Below are positions 6,484-15,109 of a DNA stretch of 21,965 bases, piece by piece. The translations under genes and the position numbers were made by a program. How positions within the stretch are numbered: the first letter of the stretch is position 1; every line of letters begins with the position of its first letter. The notes under the pieces were generated by a model, which was not told the DNA's origin, did not search any database, and was given only the letters and a program-made list of their open reading frames with translations. Source of the stretch: Sulfurimonas sp. (GTDB lineage: Bacteria > Campylobacterota > Campylobacteria > Campylobacterales > Sulfurimonadaceae); assembly GCA_021648465.1 (NCBI GenBank), contig JAKISR010000030.1, positions 1-21,965 of the forward strand. The letters are read 5' to 3'.

Positions 6484-7947
6484 ATGATAATATGGATGCA
6501 AAGACATAAAAAATGGCTTATAATTACTATTTGGATTTCAACCATAGCTTTTGTTGGAGCAGGTTTTGTTGGCTGGGGACAATATGATTATGGAGACAGA
6601 GCTGGTGCTGTAGCAAAAGTTGGAACTGTAGAAATTACAATGGGTGATCTTCAAAAAGGTTATTCAAATCTTTATAATCAATATAGTGAAATGTTCCAAG
6701 GAGAATTTGATGAAGAAAAAGCAAAAAGTTTTGGTCTTCGTCAACAAGCTTTAAAACACTTAACACAACAAGCTCTTGTTATAAATCTTGCAAAATCTTA
6801 TAATCTTCAAGTTAGTGATGCTGAACTTTTAGCTGAAATTAAAACACAAAAATATTTTTTAAAAGATGGTGAATTTAATAAAGCAATTTATAAAGAAACT
6901 CTCTCAAGAAACAGCATGAGTCCTCAAGAGTATGAAGCAGATGTAAAAAAAGAGCTATTAATCCAAAAAGTTCTTAAACTTATACCTGTGGATACAAAAG
7001 CAAATGAATTAAAAATATTAGACATGGCAACAAATGTAGCTGATAAAATTGAGTATAAAGTTTTAAGTGCTAAAAGAATAAATGTTGATACTTCTGATAA
7101 ATTTTTAAAACCTTTTTGGGAAACAAAACAGTATGATTTTATGAGCGAAGTTTCTTATGATGTTGAATATATTAAACAAGATAAATTAGCTTTAGAATTC
7201 GATGAAGCAAAGTTAAGTATGCACTATAATGACAATAAAACTCGTTTTAAAGATAGCGAAGGGAAAATTTTACTTTTTGATTTAGCTAAGGATAAAGTAA
7301 AAGATGCACTTAATGCAAAAGAAACAAAAAAAGAAGCTCTAAGAACATATATAGCGTATAAAAAAGGAAAACTTGAAAATGCAAATATTCAAATATCAAC
7401 TATCTCTGCATCATCAAATCCATTTAACGCAAAACTTCTTGAAAAATTATCAAAACTAACTTCAATATCTCCGTATATAAAACCTTTTATGATAGATGGG
7501 TATTACTACTCTTTTAAACTTGTTAAAACAAACCCTTCTCAGCCAAAAACTTACGATAAAGCAAAAACTGAAGTAATAGATATTTTTATTCAAGAACAAA
7601 GAAGAGCAAAACTACTTGAACTAGCAAAAAATTCTGTTGCTTCATTTAAAGGTGAAACTACCGATTTTATTACTGGAAATGATATAGAGCAACTAACAGA
7701 ATTAAGTACAAATGATGCAAAGGAGTTTTTGATGGCACTTTTTACTTCTCAAAATAAAAGAGGTTTTATTCCTTTAGAAAGTGGAAATATTGTTATATAT
7801 AACATTTTGGAACAAAAACTGCTTAATAACACTAACATTAGTTCTGACAATCCAATTGTTAGACTAAAGAGTGCTATGTTTAATGAAGGTTTAATTAAAA
7901 AGCTTCAAAACGAGTACAAAACTGAGATTTTTATCCAAGGACTCTAA
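6484..7947 (+). CDS. PpiD-like periplasmic folding factor (SurA N-terminal domain, inner-membrane anchored)
   Basis: A 487-residue protein starting MIIWMQRHKKWLIITIWIS, with one N-terminal membrane anchor (about 11-31). This is followed by VAKVGTVEITMGDLQKGY, the opening of the SurA/PpiD N-terminal chaperone domain (about 40-190, with LRQQALKHLTQQALV and MSPQEYEADVKKELL). The layout matches PpiD, which sits at the Sec exit and helps fold secreted proteins. In the middle I do not find a convincing parvulin (rotamase) core, so it may be a chaperone without isomerase activity. AAGG about 12 nt before ATG 6484 is the best ribosome site. The stop abuts the ftsA start with no gap, so it is probably co-transcribed with ftsA and ftsZ. 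Confidence 0.8.
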   Translation: MIIWMQRHKKWLIITIWISTIAFVGAGFVGWGQYDYGDRAGAVAKVGTVEITMGDLQKGYSNLYNQYSEMFQGEFDEEKAKSFGLRQQALKHLTQQALVINLAKSYNLQVSDAELLAEIKTQKYFLKDGEFNKAIYKETLSRNSMSPQEYEADVKKELLIQKVLKLIPVDTKANELKILDMATNVADKIEYKVLSAKRINVDTSDKFLKPFWETKQYDFMSEVSYDVEYIKQDKLALEFDEAKLSMHYNDNKTRFKDSEGKILLFDLAKDKVKDALNAKETKKEALRTYIAYKKGKLENANIQISTISASSNPFNAKLLEKLSKLTSISPYIKPFMIDGYYYSFKLVKTNPSQPKTYDKAKTEVIDIFIQEQRRAKLLELAKNSVASFKGETTDFITGNDIEQLTELSTNDAKEFLMALFTSQNKRGFIPLESGNIVIYNILEQKLLNNTNISSDNPIVRLKSAMFNEGLIKKLQNEYKTEIFIQGL

Positions 7948-9300
7948 GTGAGTAGAACTGTTTTAGCCATTGATATTGGTTCAACTAAGATATGTGCAGT
8001 TATAGCTGAAATAGCTGACGACAATTCAATAGCTATAACTGGTGCTGGAACTTCTAAAGCTCAGGGTCTTAAAAAAGGAAGTATAACAAACATAGAGTTA
8101 GCTTCTAAATCTATTAGAACTGCACTTAATGACGCTAAAAGAGTATCTGGAAGTGATGTCAAAACTGCTATTGTTTCCATATCTGGAGCTTATACAAAAA
8201 GTTTGAACTCTAGTGGTATCGTAAATATTCAAAGTAAAGAAGTTACTTTTAAAGAGATAGAGAGAGTTATGCAAACCTCTTTGTATAACGCTAATATACC
8301 AAATGAATATGATGTTTTACATGCTCTTCCATATAACTTTAAAGTTGATGATCAAGATTTTATAGAAGATCCACTTGGAATGAATGCTTCAAGACTTGAA
8401 GTAGATACCCATATAATTACTACTCAAAAATCTAATTTAAATAATCTTAAAAAAGCTGTTTTAGGTGCAGGTGTCGAAGTTGAAAATGTAGTTTTAACAG
8501 GTTATGCTTCATCTATTGCCACACTTAATGAGGATGAAAAAGAGTTAGGTGTAGCAATTATTGATATGGGCGGTAATACTAGTAATATTATCATTCACTC
8601 TGGTAATTCTATAAGATATAATGACTTCTTGGGCGTTGGGTCAAATCATGTGACAAGTGATTTATCGATGGCACTACACACTCCACTAAATATAGCAGAT
8701 AATGTAAAACTCAACTATGGATCTTTGCTTACTCCAAGTAATGATTTAATAGAATTACCTGTAATTGGTGATGAAACAACTACTCATGAAGTATCTCTTG
8801 AAGTAGTGCATAACGTAGTTTTTGCTAGGGCGGAAGAAACTTTAATGATTTTAGATCAGTTTATAGAAAACAGTGGTCTTAAAGACAAAATTGGTGCTGG
8901 TATAGTACTAACTGGTGGATTTTCTAAGATGGAAGGTATAAGAGATTTAGCTATAGCAACGTTTGGTTCAATCCCAGTTAGGTTAGCAAAACCTAAGGAG
9001 ATGAATGGACTTTTTGATAATCTTCGCTCACCAGAGTATTCAAGTGCGATAGGTCTTATTATGTATTCTGCTTCTGCATATACTCAATACGAAATTGATA
9101 TAAACAAAAGAGTAAGACATACAAATGAAACACCTTTCGGACACACTAAAGTGAACCTTTCGGATGAGTTCGATATTCCTACTCCTCCAACTTACGAAGA
9201 AAAAGAAAAAATGGTTACTCTTCCATCAAAAAAAGATAAAAAGAGTGATAAAGCAGGATCTTTTAGTAAATTTTGGAACTGGGCTACCCAGTTATTTTAA
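7948..9300 (+). CDS. ftsA: Cell division protein FtsA
   Basis: A 450-residue actin-like ATPase that tethers the FtsZ ring to the inner membrane. LAIDIGSTKICAVIAE at the N-terminus is the phosphate-1 motif. VAIIDMGGNTSNIIIH is phosphate 2, and GIVLTGGFSKMEGI is the adenosine motif. The 1C domain occupies about residues 80-165. A charged linker rich in Lys/Glu leads to a C-terminal amphipathic helix, FSKFWNWATQLF, the usual membrane-targeting sequence. The start is GTG directly after the upstream stop, with AAGGA 8 nt before it. ftsZ follows after 11 bases. This ftsA-ftsZ pair without the rest of the dcw cluster is usual for Campylobacterota. Confidence 0.97.
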   Translation: MSRTVLAIDIGSTKICAVIAEIADDNSIAITGAGTSKAQGLKKGSITNIELASKSIRTALNDAKRVSGSDVKTAIVSISGAYTKSLNSSGIVNIQSKEVTFKEIERVMQTSLYNANIPNEYDVLHALPYNFKVDDQDFIEDPLGMNASRLEVDTHIITTQKSNLNNLKKAVLGAGVEVENVVLTGYASSIATLNEDEKELGVAIIDMGGNTSNIIIHSGNSIRYNDFLGVGSNHVTSDLSMALHTPLNIADNVKLNYGSLLTPSNDLIELPVIGDETTTHEVSLEVVHNVVFARAEETLMILDQFIENSGLKDKIGAGIVLTGGFSKMEGIRDLAIATFGSIPVRLAKPKEMNGLFDNLRSPEYSSAIGLIMYSASAYTQYEIDINKRVRHTNETPFGHTKVNLSDEFDIPTPPTYEEKEKMVTLPSKKDKKSDKAGSFSKFWNWATQLF

Positions 9301-9311
9301 GGAGAACATAT

Positions 9312-10427
9312 ATGGAACCATTTTTAGTTGAAGAAGCAAGTAATATTAACGGAGCGAGAATAGTAGCTGTTGGCGTTGGTGGCGGCGGCGGTAACATGAT
9401 TGGTCATATGGTTAATGAAAATGTTAGTGGTATTGAACTAATTATGATAAATACTGATGCTCAAGCTTTAAAAGATACGGGTGTATTTACTATCCAAATA
9501 GGTAGTAAATTAACTAAAGGTCTCGGTGCTGGAATGAAGCCAGATATTGGCAAAGAATCTGCACTTGAAAATTATGAAGAGATAAGAAGTGCTCTAGAGG
9601 GTGCTGATATAGTATTTATTTCAGCTGGTTTAGGTGGTGGTACTGGTACTGGTGCTGCTCCTGTTGTTGCAAAAATTGCAAAAGAGGTTGGTGCTCTTAC
9701 TGTCTCAATTGTTACAAAACCTTTTATGTTTGAAGGTCCAAAAAGAACTAAAATTGCTAAAGCAGGGCTTGATGAACTTAAAAAAGAGAGTGACTCTATT
9801 GTAGTTATTCCAAATGATAAACTCCTTTCAATCATAGATAGAAAACTTGGTATAAAAGACAGCTTTAAAATTGTTGATGGTGTTTTAGCTCAAGCAGTAA
9901 GTGGTACATCTGGTGTTATTTTATCAAATGGTGATAATGACATCAACCTCGACTTTGCTGATTTACAAACCGTTATGAGCCATAGAGGTATGGCACTTAT
10001 GGGTGTTGGTGAACATGAAGGTGAAAATGCAGCTTATGAAGCTATAAAATCAGCTATTGAATCACCTTTATTAGATAATATGTCTATTAATGGGGCTATG
10101 GGTGTATTAGTACACTTTAATATGCATCCGAACTTTCCTATGATGGAAACATCTGAAGCTATGATTGTAGTTCAAGAGAGCGCACATGAAGATGCAGAAG
10201 TTATGTTTGGTACTTCTACTGACGATTCACTTCCTGAGAATTATGTTAAGATAACTATCGTTGCTACTGGTTTTGAAAAAGATTTAAATACTGGCACAAA
10301 TAATGACAATTTTGTTAGTGAAACACCTGCTCCAGTCACAATTACTCGTCCTAGACTTGTCGTTGGCGGTGATTTAGATGCTAGTCACTTAGATATCCCT
10401 TCATATATGAGACAGCAACAAGACTAA
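9312..10427 (+). CDS. ftsZ: Cell division protein FtsZ
   Basis: A 371-residue tubulin-like GTPase that polymerises at mid-cell to form the division ring. GVGGGGGN is at residues 21-28, and the GTP-binding signature GGGTGTG is at 108-114. The T7 loop NLDFAD (212-217) supplies the acidic residues that hydrolyse GTP in the neighbouring subunit. The C-terminal peptide LDIPSYMRQQ, after a short variable linker, is the docking site for FtsA and other partners. ATG 9312 is the start because a full AAGGAG (9299-9304) lies 7 nt before it. An earlier in-frame start would overlap ftsA. Transcription probably ends at the hairpin at 10441-10470. Confidence 0.98.
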   Translation: MEPFLVEEASNINGARIVAVGVGGGGGNMIGHMVNENVSGIELIMINTDAQALKDTGVFTIQIGSKLTKGLGAGMKPDIGKESALENYEEIRSALEGADIVFISAGLGGGTGTGAAPVVAKIAKEVGALTVSIVTKPFMFEGPKRTKIAKAGLDELKKESDSIVVIPNDKLLSIIDRKLGIKDSFKIVDGVLAQAVSGTSGVILSNGDNDINLDFADLQTVMSHRGMALMGVGEHEGENAAYEAIKSAIESPLLDNMSINGAMGVLVHFNMHPNFPMMETSEAMIVVQESAHEDAEVMFGTSTDDSLPENYVKITIVATGFEKDLNTGTNNDNFVSETPAPVTITRPRLVVGGDLDASHLDIPSYMRQQQD

Positions 10428-10440
10428 ATTTTATTAAAAA

Positions 10441-10470
10441 GTTAGATTTTAAAGGGTTTAAAAATCTAAC
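10441..10470. terminator. Bidirectional terminator hairpin between ftsZ and the cytochrome gene
   Basis: GTTAGATTTT (10441-10450) pairs perfectly with AAAATCTAAC (10461-10470) around a 10-base loop. On the minus strand the stem is followed by a U-rich stretch (TTTTTAATAAAATTT). On the plus strand it is followed by TTCTCAATTTTT. The right arm covers the last codons of the convergent cytochrome gene, so one hairpin serves both transcripts. Confidence 0.65.
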
Positions 10471-11585
10471 TTCTCAATTTTTAGAACTCTAAATTTTGTA
10501 AGCTCTTTATTTTCTTCAAGCCCTAGTTTTTTAGCTCCCTCCTTTGAAATTCTTTGAACTCCTAGAGTTAATATTAATCTATCACCTTTTTTAATTACTT
10601 TAGAAAATAAAACATCTCTTTTAGCATATATCAATGTGTCTTTAGAGGCTTCATCTGCTTCCCATGGCATAACTTCCTTGGAATCTTTTGATAATATTCT
10701 TTCAAAGATAAAGGGTTCTAACTTTATAGTTTTTGAATCTCTAATAATTTCAGCTTTTAATATCCCTTGTCTAAATGCTTGTCCAAACAGAGCATGATTT
10801 GCTTTATTCACTACAAGAACATTAAAACCATCATCTAATTTTGATACTTTAAAGTCAATATACTTACCCATAAGATCACGTTTAAGATAAATTCCTGCTA
10901 TTCCATGGTACGCATGAGTTTTTGTCTCATTAATTGCTGCTTTTGTTCCAGGAATTTGTGGCATATGACATGAGACACAGCTATTTTCATCTTTTTCATC
11001 TATAGCTGCATCTAACATAGTAATATCAAAACTATGTTTATTGTTTACATGTGAATGACATCCCATACACACATTTCCATCATAATAAGTTTCATTATCA
11101 TAGTCGATTTTATGAAAAGGTGAACTCTCAGGTTCTTTTACAAGTCCAAACCATGAAGTAACTGTTTTATATTCAACTTTACCCTCTAAACTTTTTTCAG
11201 CTGTGTAATATTCACGCAATTTCATATCAGAATTTATATTTGTATTTGAGCTATCTCCTTCTTGAATATCTTTAATAGTATGACAATATACACATGATAT
11301 AGGTTCATGGATTTGTATATCATTTTCTGTAAGTTTACCATTATTTAAAGACTCTAAATCACTTGGAGAGTGACATTTAGCACATGTGTAGCCTTTTTCA
11401 TCTTTAGGATATCTTTCCCACATAGCTTTATGGATAGGATTATTGTATATTGAAGATTTTCTATGGGAAGATTCATAATATTCTTTATATATTATAGGAT
11501 GACAATTTTGACAAATTTTACTTTCATTTGCATGTAATGAGCCAACAAATAGCACTAACGATATAAATAAAAATACTTTTTTCAT
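10458..11585 (-). CDS. Secreted multihaem (five CxxCH) cytochrome c
   Basis: A 375-residue periplasmic protein with a signal peptide (MKKVFLFISLVLFVGSLHA, cleavage near 19). Five haem-binding motifs follow: CQNCH (25-29), CAKCH (68-72), CVYCH (98-102), CMGCH (173-177) and CVSCH (203-207). The spacing and the many distal His (SSHRKS, IHKAMW, IHEP, KHSF, THAYHG) resemble the cytochrome c554-like multihaem group. The C-terminal 150 residues have no haem motif and look like a beta-rich domain. It is likely an electron carrier or a reductase subunit, but the substrate cannot be told. It is last on the strand after the Crp/Fnr gene and has its own FNR-type promoter. GGA lies about 8 nt before the ATG. 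Confidence 0.85.
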   Translation of the reverse strand: MKKVFLFISLVLFVGSLHANESKICQNCHPIIYKEYYESSHRKSSIYNNPIHKAMWERYPKDEKGYTCAKCHSPSDLESLNNGKLTENDIQIHEPISCVYCHTIKDIQEGDSSNTNINSDMKLREYYTAEKSLEGKVEYKTVTSWFGLVKEPESSPFHKIDYDNETYYDGNVCMGCHSHVNNKHSFDITMLDAAIDEKDENSCVSCHMPQIPGTKAAINETKTHAYHGIAGIYLKRDLMGKYIDFKVSKLDDGFNVLVVNKANHALFGQAFRQGILKAEIIRDSKTIKLEPFIFERILSKDSKEVMPWEADEASKDTLIYAKRDVLFSKVIKKGDRLILTLGVQRISKEGAKKLGLEENKELTKFRVLKIEKLDF

Positions 11586-11613
11586 AATGTTTTTCCATAA
11601 TTTAAATTTATAT

Positions 11614-11655
11614 ATCTTAACTAAGAAAATTTATTATGCAATTGATATGTATCAG
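11614..11655 (-). promoter_or_regulatory. FNR-type class II promoter of the multihaem cytochrome gene
   Basis: TTGATATGTATCAG (11642-11655) matches the FNR consensus TTGAT-N4-ATCAA at nine of ten positions. On the minus strand a -10-like TAAGAT (11619-11614) lies exactly 22 bp from the box. This puts the box centre at -41.5 from a start near 11607, the class II activator geometry. The box begins just after the stop codon of the Crp/Fnr gene. The likely ligand protein is that regulator, but this is inference. Confidence 0.6.
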
Positions 11656-11658
11656 TAA

Positions 11659-12291
11659 TTATTCAAAATATTTTAATAACGCATCTTGATTTATAAATTT
11701 TGTTTTTACATTTATTATCTCTTGATCTTTGAAAAATTTCAAAATTCTAGATAATGTTTCTGGGGAAACTCCTAATATTTCTGCTATTTCTATATTTTTA
11801 GTATCAAAAAAAGTATCTGAATGATTGTATATATACTTTGCTACTCTCTCACGTGAATCTAAAACTAAATTTGTAGAAATTATATTTTCCAAATTTTTAA
11901 TCTTTTTAATTAATGATGTTTGAATATTAAATGCCATATTTGGATTTGAAACAATAATTCCTTTTAGTTTTTCAAAATCAATTTTTAAAACTTCTACATC
12001 ACTATATGCTTTTGCAGTAGCTGGATATGGTATCTCTTCAAAATTTGCAACTTCACCAATAAGCTCATTTTCATGAAAATATTTTAATACAATCTCTTTG
12101 TGACTTGATGATGTTTTGTAAAGCTTTATAACACCTTTAGCTAAAAGATATAAAAATCTTGACTCATCGCCTTCATAAAATACTATATTATTTTTAGCTA
12201 TTTTTTGTACTGTTGTAAAATTTTCTATTTTATTTACTGTGTCTTCATCTATATTTTTAAAAAGAACTATATTTTTTATGTACGTTTTCAT
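11659..12291 (-). CDS. Crp/Fnr-family transcriptional regulator
   Basis: A 210-residue regulator with an N-terminal cyclic-nucleotide-binding fold (about 10-120; FYEGDESRFLYLLAKGVIKLY and ELIGEVANFEE). A long dimer helix follows (about 115-145), then a winged HTH whose recognition region is IAEILGVSPETLSRILKFFKD (about 168-188), with the Glu-Thr-x-Ser-Arg core that contacts TGA/TCA half-sites. There is no Cys cluster for an iron-sulfur centre, so it is not a classical oxygen-sensing FNR. It could be a haem- or NO-responsive type (DNR/NssR-like) or use another ligand. AAGGAG lies 7 nt before ATG. It sits between the membrane-protein gene (30-bp gap) and the cytochrome gene and probably controls both boxes described here. 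Confidence 0.85.
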   Translation of the reverse strand: MKTYIKNIVLFKNIDEDTVNKIENFTTVQKIAKNNIVFYEGDESRFLYLLAKGVIKLYKTSSSHKEIVLKYFHENELIGEVANFEEIPYPATAKAYSDVEVLKIDFEKLKGIIVSNPNMAFNIQTSLIKKIKNLENIISTNLVLDSRERVAKYIYNHSDTFFDTKNIEIAEILGVSPETLSRILKFFKDQEIINVKTKFINQDALLKYFE

Positions 12292-12321
12292 TCTAGATCT
12301 CCTTAAAATTACAAGTTTCTT

Positions 12322-13269
12322 TTAAAGTAAAACACCGTTTTTTATATAATACACTATTATAATTAATGATAATAATATAACATAAAGAGAATTAAAAATA
12401 AGTGATATTTTATAGTTTTTTCTTGATTTTTTTAATAATGCAACACTTAAACCATAAAATGTACCAATAAAGAGCAACAAATATATCAAGTAGCCTATAT
12501 AGTTATATTCACTCTTTAAAAAGCATAATGGGCAATGGTGAGATGGAAGTTCATAAATATATGTACCAAAAAAAGCTATTAAAGTTATAAGAGCTGTAAC
12601 TATAAATATAATATTTGACAATGCAAATAGATATCTATTTTTAAAAAAATAGAAAATAATTATTAAGAAAAAATTACCATAAAAAATGCTTAATAATATT
12701 TTTGTATTAAGTGAAAAAATGGTTGATATAGCTGAAGTTGAAGAACTAGAATATATACTTGAACAACAACTAACCAACTTGTTGATATCAATTGAGTAAA
12801 ACATTATCCCCTCTAAAGCGATTTCAACCATAAAAAATAGATATAAAGCTATATAAATTCCAAACTTAAGTTTTGTATATAGCTGTTTTTCATCTTTTTT
12901 ATCTTGTTGGTGCAGTTTTAACCAGTATGCAAATAAATAAAGATTAAGTATTTTTAGAACTATAAGATAAGTTCCATACTCTGTAGCATCTATAACTCCA
13001 GCTGAACACATTGCACCAGTTAAAATATTTGAAATTTTATCAAGTGTAAATATAAAAAATAAAAATAGTGGGATTTTTATAAAAAAAATATACTTTATAA
13101 CTATTGCATTTAAAAAACTATATTTCTCTAGTTGGTATTGCTTCTGGTTTGTTGAATTCATATCCCAATTTAAATATATTTTAACACTTAAAACAAATGC
13201 TATGGTCGCAAATATAACAAATAAAACATTTAAAATACTTAGTGTTAAAACTTCAGGAGTTAGAAGCAT
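12322..13269 (-). CDS. Polytopic membrane protein with paired cysteines (CC and HHCPLC), unknown function
   Basis: A 315-residue protein with about eight hydrophobic segments. Cysteines lie in three places at membrane edges: TGAMCSAG (Cys88), LVSCCSSIYS (Cys168-169) and LPSHHCPLCFLKSEY (His244, His245, Cys246, Cys249). The last has the CxxC spacing of a metal site or redox disulfide and looks well placed just outside a membrane helix. I recognise no characterised family. Its start overlaps the ATPase stop by one base (TAATG), so it is translationally coupled to the ABC transporter. With a NosL-like copper protein in the same operon, copper or thiol handling is the obvious guess, but it is only inference. 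Vitamin-K-epoxide-reductase-like redox proteins are another possibility. Confidence 0.7.
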   Translation of the reverse strand: MLLTPEVLTLSILNVLFVIFATIAFVLSVKIYLNWDMNSTNQKQYQLEKYSFLNAIVIKYIFFIKIPLFLFFIFTLDKISNILTGAMCSAGVIDATEYGTYLIVLKILNLYLFAYWLKLHQQDKKDEKQLYTKLKFGIYIALYLFFMVEIALEGIMFYSIDINKLVSCCSSIYSSSSTSAISTIFSLNTKILLSIFYGNFFLIIIFYFFKNRYLFALSNIIFIVTALITLIAFFGTYIYELPSHHCPLCFLKSEYNYIGYLIYLLLFIGTFYGLSVALLKKSRKNYKISLIFNSLYVILLSLIIIVYYIKNGVLL

Positions 13270-13937
13270 TAAGAGATACTTCCTTGATATATTTTTATCT
13301 CTTTATCTACTATATTAAAATTAAAAAATAAAGGATCATGTGTTGCTATTATGATAGTTTTACCTTGAAATTTTAACTCTTTTAAAATCTCTATAAAAGC
13401 TAAAGAGAGCTTTTCATCTAAGTTTGCTGTAGGTTCATCTGCTAAAATTATTTTAGGAGAGTTTATATTTGCTCTAGCAATTGCAACTCTTTGTTGTTCA
13501 CCACCAGATAAATTTTTTACTAATACATTCTCTTTATGCTCTATATGAAACATCTTTATAACATTTTGCAATTTAGTATTTAAAACGTCTATATTTAAGT
13601 TCATTGGGATTAATGGTAAAATAATATTATCTCTTACACTTAAAGAATTTATAAGATTATATTTTTGAAATATAAAGCCTATGTTATTTTGTCTAAAGTC
13701 AGATGCAAAATTATCTGGAAGTTTTGAAATTCTTTTAGAATCAACTATAACTTCACCAGAGGTAGGTTTACTCAAAGCTGCTATAAGTGAGAGTAAGGTA
13801 CTTTTTCCACTTCCACTAGAGCCTTTTATAATGACTAATTCACCCTCGCCTATTTTTATATTTATATTTTTTAATGCTGTTATAGTATTGTTTTTATTAA
13901 TCTCATATTTTTTTGTTATATTTTTTAATTCTATCAT
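13269..13937 (-). CDS. ABC transporter ATPase, MacB/LolD type
   Basis: A 222-residue cytoplasmic nucleotide-binding subunit. Walker A GSSGSGKST is at about 39-47. The Q-loop lies in FIFQKYNLINSLSVRDN, a sequence typical of the MacB/LolD/FtsE group. The signature is LSGGEQQRVAIARA, Walker B IILADEPTANLD, and the H-loop IIATHD. These proteins drive mechanotransmission-type transporters that act on periplasmic or lipid-embedded substrates rather than pumping through a channel. ATGA couples its start to the stop of the FtsX-like permease (4-nt overlap), and its own stop overlaps the next start. The partner is clearly that permease. Confidence 0.92.
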   Translation of the reverse strand: MIELKNITKKYEINKNNTITALKNINIKIGEGELVIIKGSSGSGKSTLLSLIAALSKPTSGEVIVDSKRISKLPDNFASDFRQNNIGFIFQKYNLINSLSVRDNIILPLIPMNLNIDVLNTKLQNVIKMFHIEHKENVLVKNLSGGEQQRVAIARANINSPKIILADEPTANLDEKLSLAFIEILKELKFQGKTIIIATHDPLFFNFNIVDKEIKIYQGSIS

Positions 13938-15109
13938 CTTATAACCTCGTCAGCTTCGAGTGTAGCACTTCTCCAAGATGGAATTATAGTTGCAGCTATA
14001 TATATTGGCACACTTAAAAAAAAGATAAGAGCTAAAGTTTGTATATCAAAAACGAATGGAAGTTCAAACGATGGTTTTAGCTCTGAATAACCTATAAATA
14101 TATTTTTTAGTAATGGAGCTTGAAAAATATATACAAATGCAAAAGATAATAACAAACCTAAGAGATATGCAAAAAATGAGACTATAAATCCTTCATAAAA
14201 CTTAGCTTTTAAAACATCTTCAACTCTCCAACCTATGGCCTTTAGTACCCCAACTTCCCTCTTTTCTTCACTACTAAGTCCACTTAATTTATCATATATA
14301 ATTATAAAAAATGTAAAAAGTGAGATAATGAAAAGAGCTAAAAACAAACCACTTTTATAATTGAAAATATTTTGATAACTGATTTTGAGATCATCCTTAG
14401 TTATCACTTTCGTATCTGGATATTGTTGTTTAATTTTTTGAGCTATTGTTGCTATCTCATCAACATTTGGAATTTTTACAACTATATCAGTTGCATGTGC
14501 AGATGGCATATCAAAAATTTCTCTAGCATTATTTATACTCATCACTATCATATCATTTGATTCTAACTCTGTATCAGCACTAAAAACTCCAGATATTTCC
14601 ATCTTTTTTATACTTCCATCTGGCTTTATAAAGTTAAAATACTCTTTATAGTAGTTTTTGCTCATTATTCGATTTACACCCTTTCCAATGAGCATGGAAT
14701 CTTTGCTAAAATCTAATGTTGTCGCAATTTTTTCTAAAGTATCTTTATACTGCTCTTCATATTCATCAATCCCTACAATACTAAAATTAGTTTTAGAATT
14801 ATAAAAATAATAATATCCCCAAACTCTAGGAATAGCACTTTTAACACCTGTAATATTTAAAAGATTGTCTGCCATGTCAATATCAATGTCATAATGACGT
14901 CCAGCCTTAGATTTTTGAACTATTATCTCAGGAAGTGACTTTAGTGTAGCATTTAGTTCATGTTTTATAGAATTTGTTATAAGAAATACAGAGCTTAGTA
15001 AAAATATTAAAATTGTTAAAATAATAGTTATAAAAAAAGTTTTATGCTTTTGTCTAAGAAGAGAATTTATTGCATACTCTACTAAATAGATATTAATCTT
15101 AGAACTCAT
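13934..15109 (-). CDS. FtsX/MacB-type ABC transporter permease
   Basis: A 391-residue permease. One N-terminal membrane helix (about 24-46) is followed by a large periplasmic domain of about 210 residues. Three C-terminal helices follow (about 259-280, 312-340, 365-385), the classic MacB/LolC/FtsX topology. EKREVGVLKAIGWRVEDVLKAKFYEGF is the cytoplasmic coupling region that contacts the ATPase. ATG 15109 (MSSKINIYLVEYA) has AAGAG before it and is preferred to a TTG 33 bp upstream. It overlaps the preceding small gene by 11 nt. In standard nos clusters the NosFY transporter is of a different (ABC-2) type, so this is not nosY. The substrate is unknown. Confidence 0.88.
   Translation of the reverse strand: MSSKINIYLVEYAINSLLRQKHKTFFITIILTILIFLLSSVFLITNSIKHELNATLKSLPEIIVQKSKAGRHYDIDIDMADNLLNITGVKSAIPRVWGYYYFYNSKTNFSIVGIDEYEEQYKDTLEKIATTLDFSKDSMLIGKGVNRIMSKNYYKEYFNFIKPDGSIKKMEISGVFSADTELESNDMIVMSINNAREIFDMPSAHATDIVVKIPNVDEIATIAQKIKQQYPDTKVITKDDLKISYQNIFNYKSGLFLALFIISLFTFFIIIYDKLSGLSSEEKREVGVLKAIGWRVEDVLKAKFYEGFIVSFFAYLLGLLLSFAFVYIFQAPLLKNIFIGYSELKPSFELPFVFDIQTLALIFFLSVPIYIAATIIPSWRSATLEADEVIR

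Noticed and set aside
9572..9835. Minus-strand frame within ftsZ
   Set aside because: Shadow of the Gly-rich GTP-binding region of ftsZ; no start signal or protein-like features.
12784..12793. TTGATATCAA, a perfect palindrome resembling an FNR half-site pair
   Set aside because: It lacks the 4-base spacer of FNR boxes and lies deep inside the coding sequence of the 315-residue membrane protein.
13681..13944. 87-residue open frame on the plus strand
   Set aside because: It lies opposite the well supported ABC ATPase and is hydrophobic antisense sequence without a ribosome site.
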